Origin: Manis javanica
Lineage: Eukaryota; Chordata; Mammalia; Pholidota; Manidae
Length of the DNA: 64,000 bases
Assembly (NCBI RefSeq): GCF_040802235.1
Contig: NC_133172.1
Coordinates: forward strand, 27,733,738 to 27,797,737
Direction of reading: 5' to 3'
Position 1 is the stretch's first letter, and each line of letters opens with the position of its first letter. Below are positions 50,719-62,442 of this stretch, piece by piece. Made by a program: the position numbers and the translations under genes. A model generated the notes under the pieces. It saw nothing but the letters and a program-made list of their open reading frames with translations, made no database searches and was not told where the DNA came from.

Positions 50719-52572
50719 AATTAAAGGGAATAATTTAAAAGACTGTAATATAAGTATATGCGTAATAGGTTACTATAGTTGTTTTTTTCAAGTAAAATAG
50801 TAATAGTCATTTCCAAATACCACATCTTTGGAGATTAATTTCAGGTCTCAGATAAGATATATACCAGATTATACAAGAACATTTAATTAGTCCAGATTGC
50901 AAGAAAGTTATTAAAGACAACCAGGGTCTTGTTAAAGGACTCAAGTGCCATCTTGATGAGGCTCCCCTAACCATAAAGGACAATCCGGGGGTCAATAAAA
51001 TAATAACTGTAGTAGACTGAAACATCAATATATTTAAAACCAGGAATACATGACAATACAAAAACAAAAGAAACAACTACTGGGCCACCATAGATTCTAA
51101 AGAACCAACTCACTAAAACTTAAAGAGAAAGAATAAAGCATTTACCCTGCCTTTTTTATTCAAACTGGGTAATCAAAGGGCAGATAAAGAGAAGTTTCAT
51201 CTACATGCCAAACATCAACAGCAGCTAACATCACAAAAACAATGATAAGCAGACTCCAAATGCCTCTTGATAGAAATACCTATTAAGCAGTTTTGTCAAA
51301 AAGAAAAAAATCTCATTAAGCCCCTTGGATCCAAATTACAATTTATAGGAAAAACAGAAGTCTTTTGAGAAATGTGTTATTATAAACCAGGGAGACCTGA
51401 ACATCACATCCAAATATACAGGCATTACAGTTTCTTTAATATACAATTTGCAAAGAATGGAAGAGAAATAGAAAAAAGCTAAAATAAGATATTACCCATA
51501 TGCAATGTGTGGACCTTCTTTGGAATCTGTTTTTAATAACCTTAAGAGATCATTTATGAGAAACTTGACAATTTCAACACCAGATGGATACTTGATATTA
51601 AGCAATTACTTTAAAATTTTATTGTGTTTATGTTTTCTATCTTTGAGAAACATATAATGAAATATTTATAAGGGAAACTATGCAATTTGCTTAAAAATAA
51701 TGTGCAAGAAAAGGAGTTGATGTGGGTGTGGGTGGGGCACACGTTGGCTATTGCCTACTATTGTGTATGGTTAGAATTTCTCAAAAAAAGTTGAAAGAAA
51801 TAGCATAGGTAAAGCTTTTTATAGTATGCCTTTTAAAGTTCAACACTGAATTTAGGTTTGTTCCTCCGGCTACCCACTCATCTCTGCAAACTTATTCACA
51901 GCCAGATTCTTATAAAAGAGGTCTATATACTCTCTGCCATCAATTTCTCACCTCCCATTCACTCACCATTACAGTGTAGTTCCCTACTCAATGAAACTGA
52001 TCAAGGACAAAAACCTCTGTTATCAAATATAATAAACACCTCTCTTTAATCATAGTTACATAAAAACCTGAAAATCCTGGAATGGATCACTGATGGAAGA
52101 ACCAAGCGTCACTCAGAGGTCTTGGAGTGTTGAGGTTTTAATTTTACACCAGAGGGCTCATAGAGGAGTAATCTCCCAAGGTCTGAGCCCTGAAAAAAGG
52201 CAAGGGGAGCAATATATATCTTTCTACTTCCAGATCTGCAACATTTCTATGCACACAGCGAACGAGCAAGCAAGGGGGAGTAAGTTTAGGGAGTGAGGTT
52301 AGGGAGTAAGTGCTGGGGAGTGAAGGGGAGGAGGAAAGCAGGAATTTCTGCTGTCTTTGCTAACTAGAGAAAAAAAAGGGAGCCACCTGGACTAGACTGC
52401 TGTCCTTGTAAATTTTTCCCTATCAATATTAATATCATCTCTCCAAAATTCAACAAATATTACTACTATTTTCTTTAAATTATTTCTTCAATTGATTTTC
52501 AGGCTTTCCAGGTTTCCTACCTCAGCTTTTCCCCAAGATTCTTTCTTGACTCTTAATATTAAAGCCCTAGGA
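50719..52572. other. Unassigned sequence between two proviruses
   Basis: Mostly unrecognised AT-rich DNA. 51850-52060 vaguely resembles an old LINE end, and 52090-52430 looks like a decayed LTR, but I cannot name either. No supported gene. Confidence 0.35.
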
Positions 52573-52577
52573 GTTTG

Positions 52578-52993
52578 TGTAAGATAAATTCTAACAGAAA
52601 TAAGCAGGTGACAAGAGGCAACAAAGGGCCAGGCAGTTTATTTGAGTGCGATTTCCCAGGTGATGTTCCCCGGTTTGGCTATCACAGGCCGGCAAAGTCA
52701 CGCCCAGGAGGGGAGGCGGGGAGTTTTTAACAGAACAAGGGAAGGGAGGGGGAACTGGGCCACGCTAGGGGTAGGTAGGGAATTTTTATTGGCTCAGGGT
52801 CGGGTGATGGACAGCCAGAAGTCACTTCCTTCTGGATGGAGGGGGTCTGCATCTGGGGTTTGTCTGCACATCATGGGACTGGAATTTAGGAAGAGCTGTT
52901 TGTTCCTTCCCCATATGGCACAGAGCTACTTGGCGCTGTCTCTGCTCCACCTGCACTGTCTTTGCCCTTCCCTCCAGTGCCTCCAGCCTTACA
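52578..52993 (-). repeat. 3' LTR of the minus-strand provirus
   Basis: 416 bp, TG...CA ends, direct repeat of 57109-57517. The preceding (minus-strand) purine tract is weak. Confidence 0.88.
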
Positions 52994-55900
52994 TTCCAGC
53001 CTTATGGTCATAATGGGTGATGACTCAATCTGGCTACTTCTGGCTGACAAGGGGCGTGGTGGGGGGGTGTTCTCAGCATGTAGTTACATTGCTCTGACTG
53101 CAAATATCCTGCCTTGCTTTATCCAGAGGCTCTCACCTTATTCTGTCTAAGCCTATGGTTTCTGTCTCATTCTCTCCTCTACAGATAGACTCTAGCTGCT
53201 GCTAGGGAAAAGGGGCAACGACCGCTCTGGCTGCTTCATGCTGAGAAGGGGAGCAGTAAAGGGTGCAGCTAGGTTTCCATCACTGGTCAGCTGAGAGGGC
53301 CTCGGAAGGTTGGCACTTCTATTCTGGGTTTCATTTCTATTACTATTTGCAGTTTTGTGGCGTCTAGGCAAGATAGAACAAATTGTGTTATTAGGTTAAG
53401 TAGCAACATCTGGAGTTGGATTTTCTATTCTGGAAGGATAAACTTGATGAGATTAAGAATGCATGGCTGAATATGAGAACTAGAAATATGAAGAGTCTAA
53501 CTGAGAATCATAGCCAGCTATCATGGAGAAACTAGAGTTCTGGGTCAAGTTTACATCTCAATGACTAGTATTAGGTTTAGTATAGATAAGACTGCATTCT
53601 TGAAACAATACTTCTCTCTAAAATCACTCTCATTTTTATTAGAAGTAGCCAGATTAAGAAAATAATTAACAGTTGGCTTGATTATTTGCATAAGTGCAGC
53701 AAGAAGAGTAATTGATTATATGGGATCTTTTAAATGTGCTTTGCTGGAACTTTTTGTAAGGAATTCCAGATTGAACTTTTAAAGGCCTCTCGAGGTCAGA
53801 CAGCCAAGCCAGACTTGCCATCAGGTTGTGCCTGCAGTACCTGGACATTTGGGTGAATTCCTCTCTTCTTGAGGTTCTCAAGACATTCCTGAGGTTCTTG
53901 CACCTGCCAGGAAGTGACCTTCCTTACTCACCTGGTAAGGCTGCTGGAAACTCTGTAAGCAAGGTACTAGGCCAGTTCTTGTAAGGGGCTTTGTTGGCTT
54001 TATAAAGTCAATCTTAGTTTCTTAAAGCTGTCTGTTCATACCTGAGTTTACACATGTGTTTCTCAGGTATGACATTCCAGTTAAAGCCTTGGTAATATAA
54101 CCAGTGTTTTTAATTGGTCCTCTTACAAGGAAAGCAGATTCTTATTGAACTTCTGCAAATAAACATATTGCCATGAAATATAAAAATAGTCACTGCGAGT
54201 TTTTAAATTCTGGAGGGATTAGGTAGAGAGAAAGATCAAGTTTCAATTCTGCTTATAAAGGCAGTCATTTACTAAACTGTTGTCAGCTTAAGAGAAAAAG
54301 CTTAAAACACTTTATCAACAACATTTAAAACAAAAAGCCACAAAATCATCTTCCTTAGTTTACTTAATTGTATGTAACTAATGTTCTGCTGAAATCTAGT
54401 TTTTTACTAGTTTAGGAGTAATAAAACAGTGAGTATAGATGACAAAAGACTTACAAATAACAATGGTTAAAGATCTGATGAGAGCTTACTGTAAGACAGT
54501 TGTCGTAAGCAAATTTGGATATTTCTGTAACACAAAACATTCAGTAACAAAGTTTAGCATCATTCTTTTTGACAGTGCTTTCTAAGTAAATACGTATCAG
54601 ACAAATAAGCCAATTAGCCAAATATTTTTCCCGATGAGAAAAAATTCTTTTGACATGTTCCAGGGGCCCTCTGGAAAATATCAGAGTTAACTAGAGGTAA
54701 AAGCACTTTTCTGAATTTGATTTTGGAAAGTTGTCAAAAGAAAGTTTCTTTGGCATTTGCTTAAATAGGATTATAGGTTGCCATGAAGAAATACTTACCC
54801 ATTTAACCAGAATGACATAAAAGATTTTAAAAGCAAATATAAAAGGTTACACAGTTATTAGCAAAGTTTAACATTTAGTCCTTTGATATTAGAATCTCAT
54901 TTTCTTAAATACTCAGACAATTCATTGAGATTTTAAGCATGAGAAACTACTTTGATAAAACAATTAGAAAGCCTTTTGCAATCTTTCAACATTAAGAGCA
55001 GATTAACAGTTTAAGAAAACTTTGTCTTTTTAAATGAAAACAAAATTCTAATTTTGCTGTGTACTTGGTATCGACTCACTTGCTCTAATTTCACATAGCA
55101 TGACTATATCAATTTTTTCACAAGCTTTCTACAACTTTCCCTTTACATTCAGTGTTCCCTCTCTTTAAATAAATAGCTGTACTTTAGAACAATTACCTTC
55201 TTTTACCCTCAACAAAACGAATTTCCATTTTTTATACTTTCTCTTACTAAAACACACATCTTTAGCATACAAAAATATTTTCCTTATTATATTAAGTAGT
55301 TATCATTAGAACTTAAAACTATTACTTTAACTTTCAGTGACCACTGAAAAATAGGCCACTGTAAACTGTTACACTAGCACTCTTCAGATTGATACATCTA
55401 TGAATGTATATTATCATTTTTGAAAATGTGCTTTACAGCACAATTTCTCATTAGGCACAAAATATGTCTATATAACCTAGCAAACTTTAAGAATTTTGAT
55501 TTCCACAAAAATTATCAGGCTGTTTGCATATATATATATAGTTATAGTTATAATTATACAGTTATACATTAATACAGTATTAAGATGTTTATTTGCTACA
55601 CTTGTTTACTTATTTTTAGCAACCATGCTAGATTACTTACAAAACTTTAACCAAAGTCAAGTTTTTCTTTAAGCATCTTCTTGAAATGTTTAACAGATAA
55701 CATCAACTTAAATGACTTAAAGTAAACTTAGGCAGCTGAAACTATAAGGACATGTCTGTTTCAGTTCAACTTAAATTAGCATTAATGCTTAATATTTCTT
55801 ATTCGATTTTCTGGAAGTTTTAGAATGCCCAATTTTCACAAGCACTTGTTTTTAAATCAATTTTTATTAATACCATCTGGAGGTAGGAAAATATTTTTCA

Positions 55901-56040
55901 TTTACACACTTAGACACACAAACATACAAATTGAGACATAATGACTACAGTTAGCAACACTTTTCATATAAAAACATATACACAGACAGACAAACTGATA
56001 GAAAGATTTGAGTTACTGATATTTAATTGCTTTCTTTCCT
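52994..56040 (-). other. AT-rich internal segment lacking pol/env
   Basis: About 3 kb inside the provirus with no long frame and base composition unlike the GC-rich gag/leader. No reverse transcriptase, integrase or env motif was found on either strand. It could be captured host DNA or internal sequence of a known non-coding ERV group. Confidence 0.6.
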
Positions 56041-56041
56041 T

Positions 56042-56640
56042 TTAGCTTCTGGTCTGTGGCTTCCAGAATTGGAGAGTGGGAGGAGCATGTTCCGGTGGGT
56101 GAAGAGGGTGGTGAAGGCAGAAGGAGAGGGGGAGGGGATGGTGCAGCCACCGGAAGAGGAGAGAAGCAGGAAGACGGCATGGTTGAGAATGTAGGACTTT
56201 AAGATAGCATGGGGAAGACAAAGAACTTAAAGATGGTGGCGGAGAGGGGTGGAGGTAGAGAGCTGTGAGAGGTGGGACACTAAGGTCTTCTGGCGGATCT
56301 GAAAAGGAAGAAGGACTGGGCAGAGTAAGAGGCTGACAATCTTTAACTGGAGATCGGGCCAGGAGAATCTGAGTCATTGAACACTTAACATAAAGGTCTG
56401 GGCAGGAGCACAAAGTCCAAAAAGCCTACACATACGGGATTTCACTCCACTCTGTGCACCGGTGGCAATTAGTCAAGTTGGTGAGGAGGCCAAAATTCAA
56501 ATTTCCCTCAGGGGCCCAGTGAGATTGATTATCCAAGGGATACTGAGGCCTGGCCTCAGAGCAAAGAAAGACTGGCTTCCATTTGCGAATTTCCCAGGAC
56601 AAACACAGAGTAGCCAAATTAGAAATGACCGCAACGGGGT
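56042..56640 (-). pseudogene. gag: gag remnant (matrix and proline-rich part)
   Basis: Minus-strand pieces. 56617-56426 contains QYPLDNQSHWAPEGN...EWSEIPYV, clearly related to the matrix region of the provirus at 41478 (TYPLDNKNQWPAGG...KWKEIPYI). 56413-56042 is a Pro/Ser/Leu-rich frame like the Gag spacer. No capsid or nucleocapsid follows: the homology stops where the AT-rich segment starts. Confidence 0.75.
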
Positions 56641-56745
56641 CTGAGCCTCCGTTTTTGAGGGCTGGTTCTCCATGTCTGCGTCACCTCCCCAACTAATCCC
56701 ACTGAGAGGAGCACCCAGCATCTCAAGCGCGGCCAAGTCAGGGGA

Positions 56746-56890
56746 GACATCCTGGGAGCCTGGGTGACAGACGTCTCCCACACCTCAGGGCCAGGGGCGG
56801 GCCAGATGCCCACAGACATCCTGGAGCCTGGGTTAGGGAAGTCTCCCACACCGCAGGGCCAGGGGTGGGCTGGATGCCCTCAGAGGGTGG
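56746..56890 (-). repeat. 69-bp tandem repeat in the leader of the minus-strand provirus
   Basis: Two GC-rich units (GACATCCTGG at 56746 and 56815 on the + strand), plus a short third repeat of GGGTGGGCTGGATGCCCT near 56862-56902. Similar in position, not sequence, to the leader repeats of the + strand provirus. Confidence 0.75.
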
Positions 56891-57086
56891 GCTGGATGCC
56901 CTAACCTGGGCATAGCTATGATTTCGAATGGACCAGGTGAAAACGGGTTAGGAAGGGAAACAGACAGGGGGAAACTGAGGGACTCACCAGAAAATAGTAC
57001 ACGCAGTGGAGAGCAGGCAGAGGTCCTGGGTCGGGGAAGGAGAGGGCAGGGCCGCCAGTGGCCAGTCGGGGTCCCACACTCATGCT

Positions 57087-57106
57087 CCTTCCCAGGTTCA
57101 GCACCA
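57087..57106 (-). other. Primer-binding site, decayed tRNA-Phe type
   Basis: Minus strand reads TGGTGCTGAACCTGGGAA two bases after the LTR, one base shorter than and otherwise close to the tRNA-Phe-type site of the other proviruses. Confidence 0.65.
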
Positions 57107-57108
57107 AA

Positions 57109-57517
57109 TGTAAGATAAATTCTAACTGATATAAGCAGGCAACAAGAGGCAACAAAGGGCCAGGCAGTTTATTTGAGCACAATTCCCGGGTGATGTTCCC
57201 AGTCTGGCTATCACAGGCTGGGGAAGTCACGCCCAGGAGGGGAGGTGGAGAGTTTTTAAGAGAACAGGGAAGGGAGGAGGAAGCAGGCCACACTAGGGGT
57301 AGGTGGGGAATTTTTATTGGCTCAGGGTCAGGTGATGGACATCCAGAGGTATCTTCCGGATGGAGGGGGTCTGCATCTGGGGTTTGTCTGCATATCATGG
57401 GACTGGAATTTAGGAAGAGCTGTTCGTTCCTTCCCCATACGGCACAGAGCTACTTGGCGCTGTCTCTGCTCTACCTGCACTGTCTTCACCTTTCCCTCCA
57501 GTGCCTCCAGCCTTACA
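57109..57517 (-). repeat. 5' LTR of the minus-strand provirus
   Basis: 409 bp, TG...CA ends. On the + strand it is followed by the GTTTG duplication. Confidence 0.88.
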
Positions 57518-57522
57518 GTTTG

Positions 57523-58429
57523 TTCCGAGCCTTCTTCTCTTACTTACATTCTTTCTAGATGATACACAGACCCAAAACATTACACAGTTGTTATGATGGC
57601 TCCAGAATTATTACTTTCAGCTTTGACAAAGCTCAAGACTGCCTACCTCACAGCTTTACTTAAATGTCTCACAACCATTACAAATATATAAAAAAATAAC
57701 TTGATTTTCCCTCCTCCAAACTTTATTACTAAATAGTACCAATCTGTTGCACAAGCCAAATAACTTGTAGTCATTTGTGACTCAGCTTGCTCCTTCTAAG
57801 ATCATCACAGAGGTTCACAGGTACTCCTTCAAAATATATCCCCAAGATTTTCTTTTCTTTCCACCTCCATAGGCAACAGACCAAATGCATTCCCTACATA
57901 GCTACCACAATTATCTTTAAAAAAAATCAAACTGTATAGTTCCCATGCTAAAAGCTTTCATTAGCTTTCACTCTACTTAAAATAAAATCAGTTTTTTCCC
58001 CACCATCATCATGTGTGCTGTTGACACTGTTCCTTGCCACATCTACTCACAAGACTTTAAGAATCAAGTGAATCCTGGCCAAGAAACAAAAGCAGAATCA
58101 TCTCATTCCCCAATGCATTCGGATGAAAACTGGTAATAAAACCTGGCATAACTCCAAAAGGGAGAAGAAGAAAGCTGAGTCTATACGGAATTACATGAGA
58201 TGGCACAATATGTAAGCTATATCAAGGTAACTTGTTCTTAATCATATCACTCTGTAAACATACTACCTGGATAGTTGGCTAGAAAATGTTATTTTTCTTT
58301 GTTTATATGCTTCTATACTAATCTGTTGCTTCAGCAATAAATTTGTGAAACCTTCTGTTTGGAAAATATATAAGTAAATAAAAATGAATAAGAATAAAAA
58401 TAAAGTTAATTTTCCTTCCCAAAAACCTG
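57523..58429. other. Unrecognised non-coding stretch
   Basis: AT-rich with no supported gene or repeat. Confidence 0.4.
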
Positions 58430-58830
58430 ACATTTGCCTCCAGTCTCACTGCATATCACTAGCCACTTTGTTCACTGTACTCCAGACATGCAGTCCTTTT
58501 AATAAAACAAGTTCCTTTCTCTCCTTGAGTCTAGCATTTCCTAATTCTTCTGCATAGAGCTCTCTTCCCAAGGCTCTTGATGAGACAAGGCTTCCTTCAG
58601 ATGTCAATTTATAGGTCACCTCTGTGAGTGTTTCAGACCAACTTACTTTCTATAATCTACTACTACTATAATGTGTTATTTACTTACATGCTCAATATGT
58701 CTCTCAGCAAAGTATAAACTTGGTGAAAGCTGGAATGTCTTTGTCTTATTCACATAACCTAGGCTGTTACCTATACATACTAAGTAGAACTAAGAAAATA
58801 AAGTCAGACTGAACACATGCATTTAGCTCA
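58430..58830 (+). repeat. L2-type 3'-end fragment
   Basis: Diverged order of motifs resembling the L2 3' end (CTTCCTTCAGATGTCA, CTCAGCAAAGTATAAACTTGG, GCTGGAATGTCTTTGTCTTATTCAC). Confidence 0.5.
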
Positions 58831-59079
58831 CCATACTCTCAAAATCCCATTGAAATGGGAGTAAAAATGGATGAAAGGAAAAGGGGAAAAAAGTAATCTG
58901 CAGTGTTGGAAACAATAAAATTGTGCTATTAATAATCTGAAATTATAGAATTTCAACAAACTAGTAAACTGGCAGGTTCTGATTAAGAAACCAGAACAGA
59001 AGAAACTATAATCCAAAATAGGAATAAAAGAGATGGCTGCTATAGTATAGAGACAAATGGAAATCTTATGACAAGGATT

Positions 59080-59300
59080 CTCACCTGGCTTAATACCACC
59101 CACTGTATACATAAAAGAGCCTGTTTGCATACCTACAGGTGGCCAGATATATATAGCTAGGTGATTGTAGTGAGAATAAACTTGGTGTGAGCCCCTTTTA
59201 ATCCCCACCTTTCTGCTATCTTTATTTGGTCTCAGTGAATTCATAGTGAACTTCCCTGGAGCGGGGAACCCCCTTCTCCAGGAGCAACATACAGAAAGGA
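59080..59300 (+). repeat. Possible decayed LTR end
   Basis: A TATA-like stretch, AATAAA (about 59195) and a GC-richer tail follow each other as in an LTR U3-R-U5. No partner LTR or boundaries found. Confidence 0.3.
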
Positions 59301-59889
59301 CAGCTGTTCTTTCATAGATACTATTCCCAGGACAAGACAAAAAGTGCAATAAGAGGGAGCAAGCCACAGTGTGATAATCTAACTATAAGATCACTGCAGA
59401 ACAGTTGTGCCTATGTATACACAGCAACTGACGAGGTAAAGCTCTGGGAAACCAAGCAACATTCAGGGAATTTTGAACCTCTGAAACAGAAAGAAGAAGA
59501 AAATGGCAGCTCCTTATAAAAATTAAATACAATAAGGGATTTCACATTCTGCCCCAGAATGAAGCTTTCCTTCTTTTGGCAATCATGGAATTAAACAGCA
59601 GTCCCAGCTTACCTAATTGACATCTAAAAGACAGCTATTGTCAAAACAGACTTTTAAAACAGTGTAGGACATTCACCTAAGTTATCTACTCTGATAAACC
59701 AGGACCTTCATTTATAAATATCAATAGGCATTAAGGATTACCAGCTATCTGAGGAAAATAACAATTGTGGGAGAGAAGGAACCAGATAAAACAGGAAGAA
59801 TGAAGGTAGTTCAGGAAACAAAAAATAATTTTTAATATTCTAATGCATACCTTCAGAGACATCTGAGAGATTATATCATAAATATTCTT

Positions 59890-60494
59890 TTGTAGTAGAC
59901 AACTCCATTGTATATTCATGAGGAATCTCAAGTGACCCCAAATAGTCAAAACAATCTTGAAAAAAGAATGAAGTTGGATGTCTCACACTTTTTTATTTCA
60001 AAACTTTTAAGAATGCTACAGTAACCAGAGTCCTACTGCCATATGATATATAGAATAGCACAAAAGAGCCCAGAAGTGAATTCTTGAATATATAGTCAAA
60101 TCATCTTCAATAATAGTGCCAAGATGATTCAAGGAGGACAGGACAGTATTTTCAACAAGTGGTACTGGGAAAACTGGATATCCACATGCATGAAAATAAA
60201 ATTAGTTCCTTATATTATATATAAAAGTTAACTCAAGATGGACTGAAGTCAAAAATATATAATAGCTAAAACTATAAAATGCTTACAGAAAAAAACAGGA
60301 CAAAAGCTTCATGATACTGGATTTGACAATGATTTCTTGGATATGACACTAAGCATATACAAAAAAGAAGGAAAATAGACAACTTAAAGTTCATCAATAT
60401 TTAAAACTTTTGTGTACAAAAGTTTTATACTATCAACAGAGTAAAAAGGCACCTCATAGAATGGAAGAAAGTATTTGCAAACACGTACAAGGGG
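59890..60494 (+). mobile_element. Old L1 ORF2 fragment, interrupted by provirus copy 2
   Basis: Diverged ORF2 C-terminal region (CAAGTGGTACTGGGAAAACTGG, AACTCAAGATGGACTGAAG order). It is cut by the LTR starting at 60497. Confidence 0.7.
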
Positions 60495-60496
60495 TT

Positions 60497-60743
60497 TGAA
60501 GGGCCCCCACCAGTAAGATGGCGAACTTCCGGCTTCTCTTCGGGGTCCTCGGTTCCCACTGGCGCCACCTGAAACCCAATCACCTATCGCCCCCCTCCCA
60601 AACCCAGCACCTAGCCAATAGCCACCAGCACTGTAGAAGTAACACCACAATCACCCCATGCTCCTTCCTATATAACCCAGCACCTTTCCCTAATAAAGCA
60701 GATTTCTCCAGTGAATTGCTGCTGTGTTACTCCTTTCCTTTCA
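60497..60743 (+). repeat. 5' LTR of copy 2, 247 bp
   Basis: TGAAGG...TTTCA, with YY1-like AAGATGGC and ETS-like ACTTCCGG retained, TATATAA and AATAAA as in copy 1. Confidence 0.93.
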
Positions 60744-60744
60744 T

Positions 60745-60762
60745 TGGTGCTGAAACCCGGGA
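60745..60762 (+). other. Primer-binding site of copy 2
   Basis: TGGTGCTGAAACCCGGGA, one mismatch to the complement of the tRNA-Phe 3' end. Confidence 0.88.
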
Positions 60763-61919
60763 GACGGGACACCCCAACTGGGCCCCATCTTTCCCCCAAC
60801 ACCAGCAGCAGCTTGCCCTCGTCCTCCTTTTCTGGCACTGGCTCATCACACTCACCACTCCTCTCTGGCCTTTAGGTAACTTTTCCCACCAGAGTGGGCC
60901 ACTGTTCCCCAAGCTATCGCAGTGCCATTGACCGTGATCGTCCGGCAAGGCCCTGACGCTTGGGGACAAGGAGGGAACTCTCCCTGCCTCAGGCCTGCAC
61001 GGCTGCGGCGGGCCCTCAGGCCCCTCCTCCGACAGCCATAAATCCCCGCCTCAGGCCTTCACGGCTGCGGCAGACTCTCAGCCCCCACCCCAACATCCAT
61101 AAACGAGGTGACTCCTTTGCAGATGAGAACGCTCCATTTCCCCCCACCCCTCCTCCTTCTGCTCCGTCCGCCGAAATCTGTTCTGTCTGCCGAAAACTCC
61201 TAGCGCTAGGTACCTCGTGACTCCAGCAAACTGCCTTTTTAGGGAAGTCTGGGTGATGACCCACACTTCATAAGAAATTCCGACTCGTATACGAGTTTCC
61301 ACAGACCACCAAGGATCATCGGGGATGCCCTTTGTCTCCTTGCGGTAGGCTTCCAGTCCGAGGATCTCCGTTCATCTTCCCGTTTGTCTCCTTCTCTGTC
61401 CTTTAGCCATGGGAGCCTCCTCATCCCTCCCTGAAAGTTCACCTCTTGAATGCCTGCTTAAGTATCTGGTGACCCTCTCCCTGACGCCTGATATAAAACC
61501 AAAACTTCTCCGTAAATATTGCTCCCAAGATTGGCCGACATACCCCCTAGACAATAAGAACCAATGGCCCGCAGGGGGAACTCTTGATCCTAACATCACT
61601 CGCAATCTTTTCAACTACTGCCAGCGCCTGAAAAAATGGAAGGAGATTCCCTATATTGAAGCTTTCCGCCTCCTCCTCCCCCCGCCACCCACCCAAGTTC
61701 TCCTAGCCTGCAAGCCAACACCCCTGCAGAAGCCTCCCGTTCACTTCCTTCCCCTTCTTCTCCTACAACAGCCCTTCTCCCTTCCTCCCCCACCATGTCC
61801 TCCCCCATCTCACCTCCTCCGCGTTCGTCCCCCGTGGATTAAGCCTGAGCCTTTCAGCCCCCCTTTAACTAAGTCCCGGGGGCCTCCTCTGTCTTTGCCC
61901 TCATCACCTGTTTCTCCCC

Positions 61920-62442
61920 TGTTGGGGACCACCTTTGTCTTCTCACATGTTTGTAGGCAGAATGGGAAAGCACCTTCCCCCATGTCCGAACGCAGCATAG
62001 GAAAGCACAAGCTTGAGAACAACCGGTGCAGTCCTTGGAAGTTATCTGTCCACAAAAACATATCTTGTCCTCAAAGACGAGCGAAGACTCCTCACTCGGA
62101 AAATAGGGAGACCTTGAAGATGTGTAGAAACACCGCCCCTGCTACTAGCTATACCCTTCCCCCACTTGCCAATGTGGCAGGAATGGAGAACAAAAAACAT
62201 TCTGTTTACGCATTCCATAAGCAACTAACTGGAGCCCTGCTGTAGCTCAGTTGGTAGAGCATGAGACCCTTAACCTCAGAGTCATGAGTTCAAGCCCAAC
62301 TGGAGCAGCAGAGGCAAGCAGCTGGGCTGCTGGCTGGCAACGCGTGGGAGCGTCAGCCCTCCCAGTTCTTTCAATCTTTATTTTCTTTGCCCCCCTTCCA
62401 CACTTCAAGACCTGCTCAACTAGGCGCGGCTGGATGGCGCCA
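61920..62442 (+). mobile_element. Solo-LTR-like insertion carrying a tRNA-Lys-like segment
   Basis: 523 bp absent from copy 1, beginning TGTTGGGGACC and ending GGCGCCA, flanked by CTCCCC at 61914-61919 and 62443-62448. TG...CA ends with 6-bp duplications fit a solo LTR of a class II (betaretrovirus-like) ERV. It includes a tRNA-Lys-like stretch (62233-62305). No AATAAA was seen, so the LTR call is not complete. Orientation is assumed from the TG end. Confidence 0.6.
62233..62305 (+). pseudogene. tRNA-Lys(CUU)-like sequence
   Basis: D-arm/box A TAGCTCAGTTGGT, anticodon loop with CTT (CCCTTAA) and a T-arm AGTTCAAGCCC match tRNA-Lys-CUU. The acceptor stem does not close and box B departs from GGTTCGANNCC, so it is a tRNA-derived remnant, possibly a SINE head, not a tRNA gene. 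A 9-base repeat AACTGGAGC lies at 62227-62235 and 62298-62306. Confidence 0.75.

Larger units (their letters stand above)
52578..57517 (-). mobile_element. Non-autonomous class I ERV provirus, minus strand
   Basis: 4,940-bp unit flanked by GTTTG duplications (52573-52577, 57518-57522) with direct LTRs of 416 and 409 bp (ends TGTAAG...CTTACA). On the minus strand a primer-binding site follows the 57109-57517 LTR, then a leader with repeats and a gag remnant to about 56040. From about 56040 down to 53000 the sequence is AT-rich without recognisable pol or env. LTRs differ by roughly 9% by eye, so it is clearly older than the provirus at 41478. It would have needed enzymes in trans. Confidence 0.85.

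Noticed and set aside
51130..51240. Possible extra minus-strand exon near GGTAAATG
   Set aside because: A frame of about 25 codons ends in a stop before the putative donor and shows no phase fit with the known exons.
58828..59367. 179-codon minus-strand frame
   Set aside because: Hydrophobic, low-complexity translation, no homology recognised, antisense to an LTR-like stretch; likely chance.
62233..62305. Functional tRNA-Lys gene
   Set aside because: Acceptor stem does not close, box B is altered and no pol III terminator is placed right after it.
62227..62306. 9-bp AACTGGAGC repeat as TSD of a SINE insertion
   Set aside because: It overlaps the presumed tRNA acceptor ends and no A-rich tail lies before the second copy, so it may be chance.
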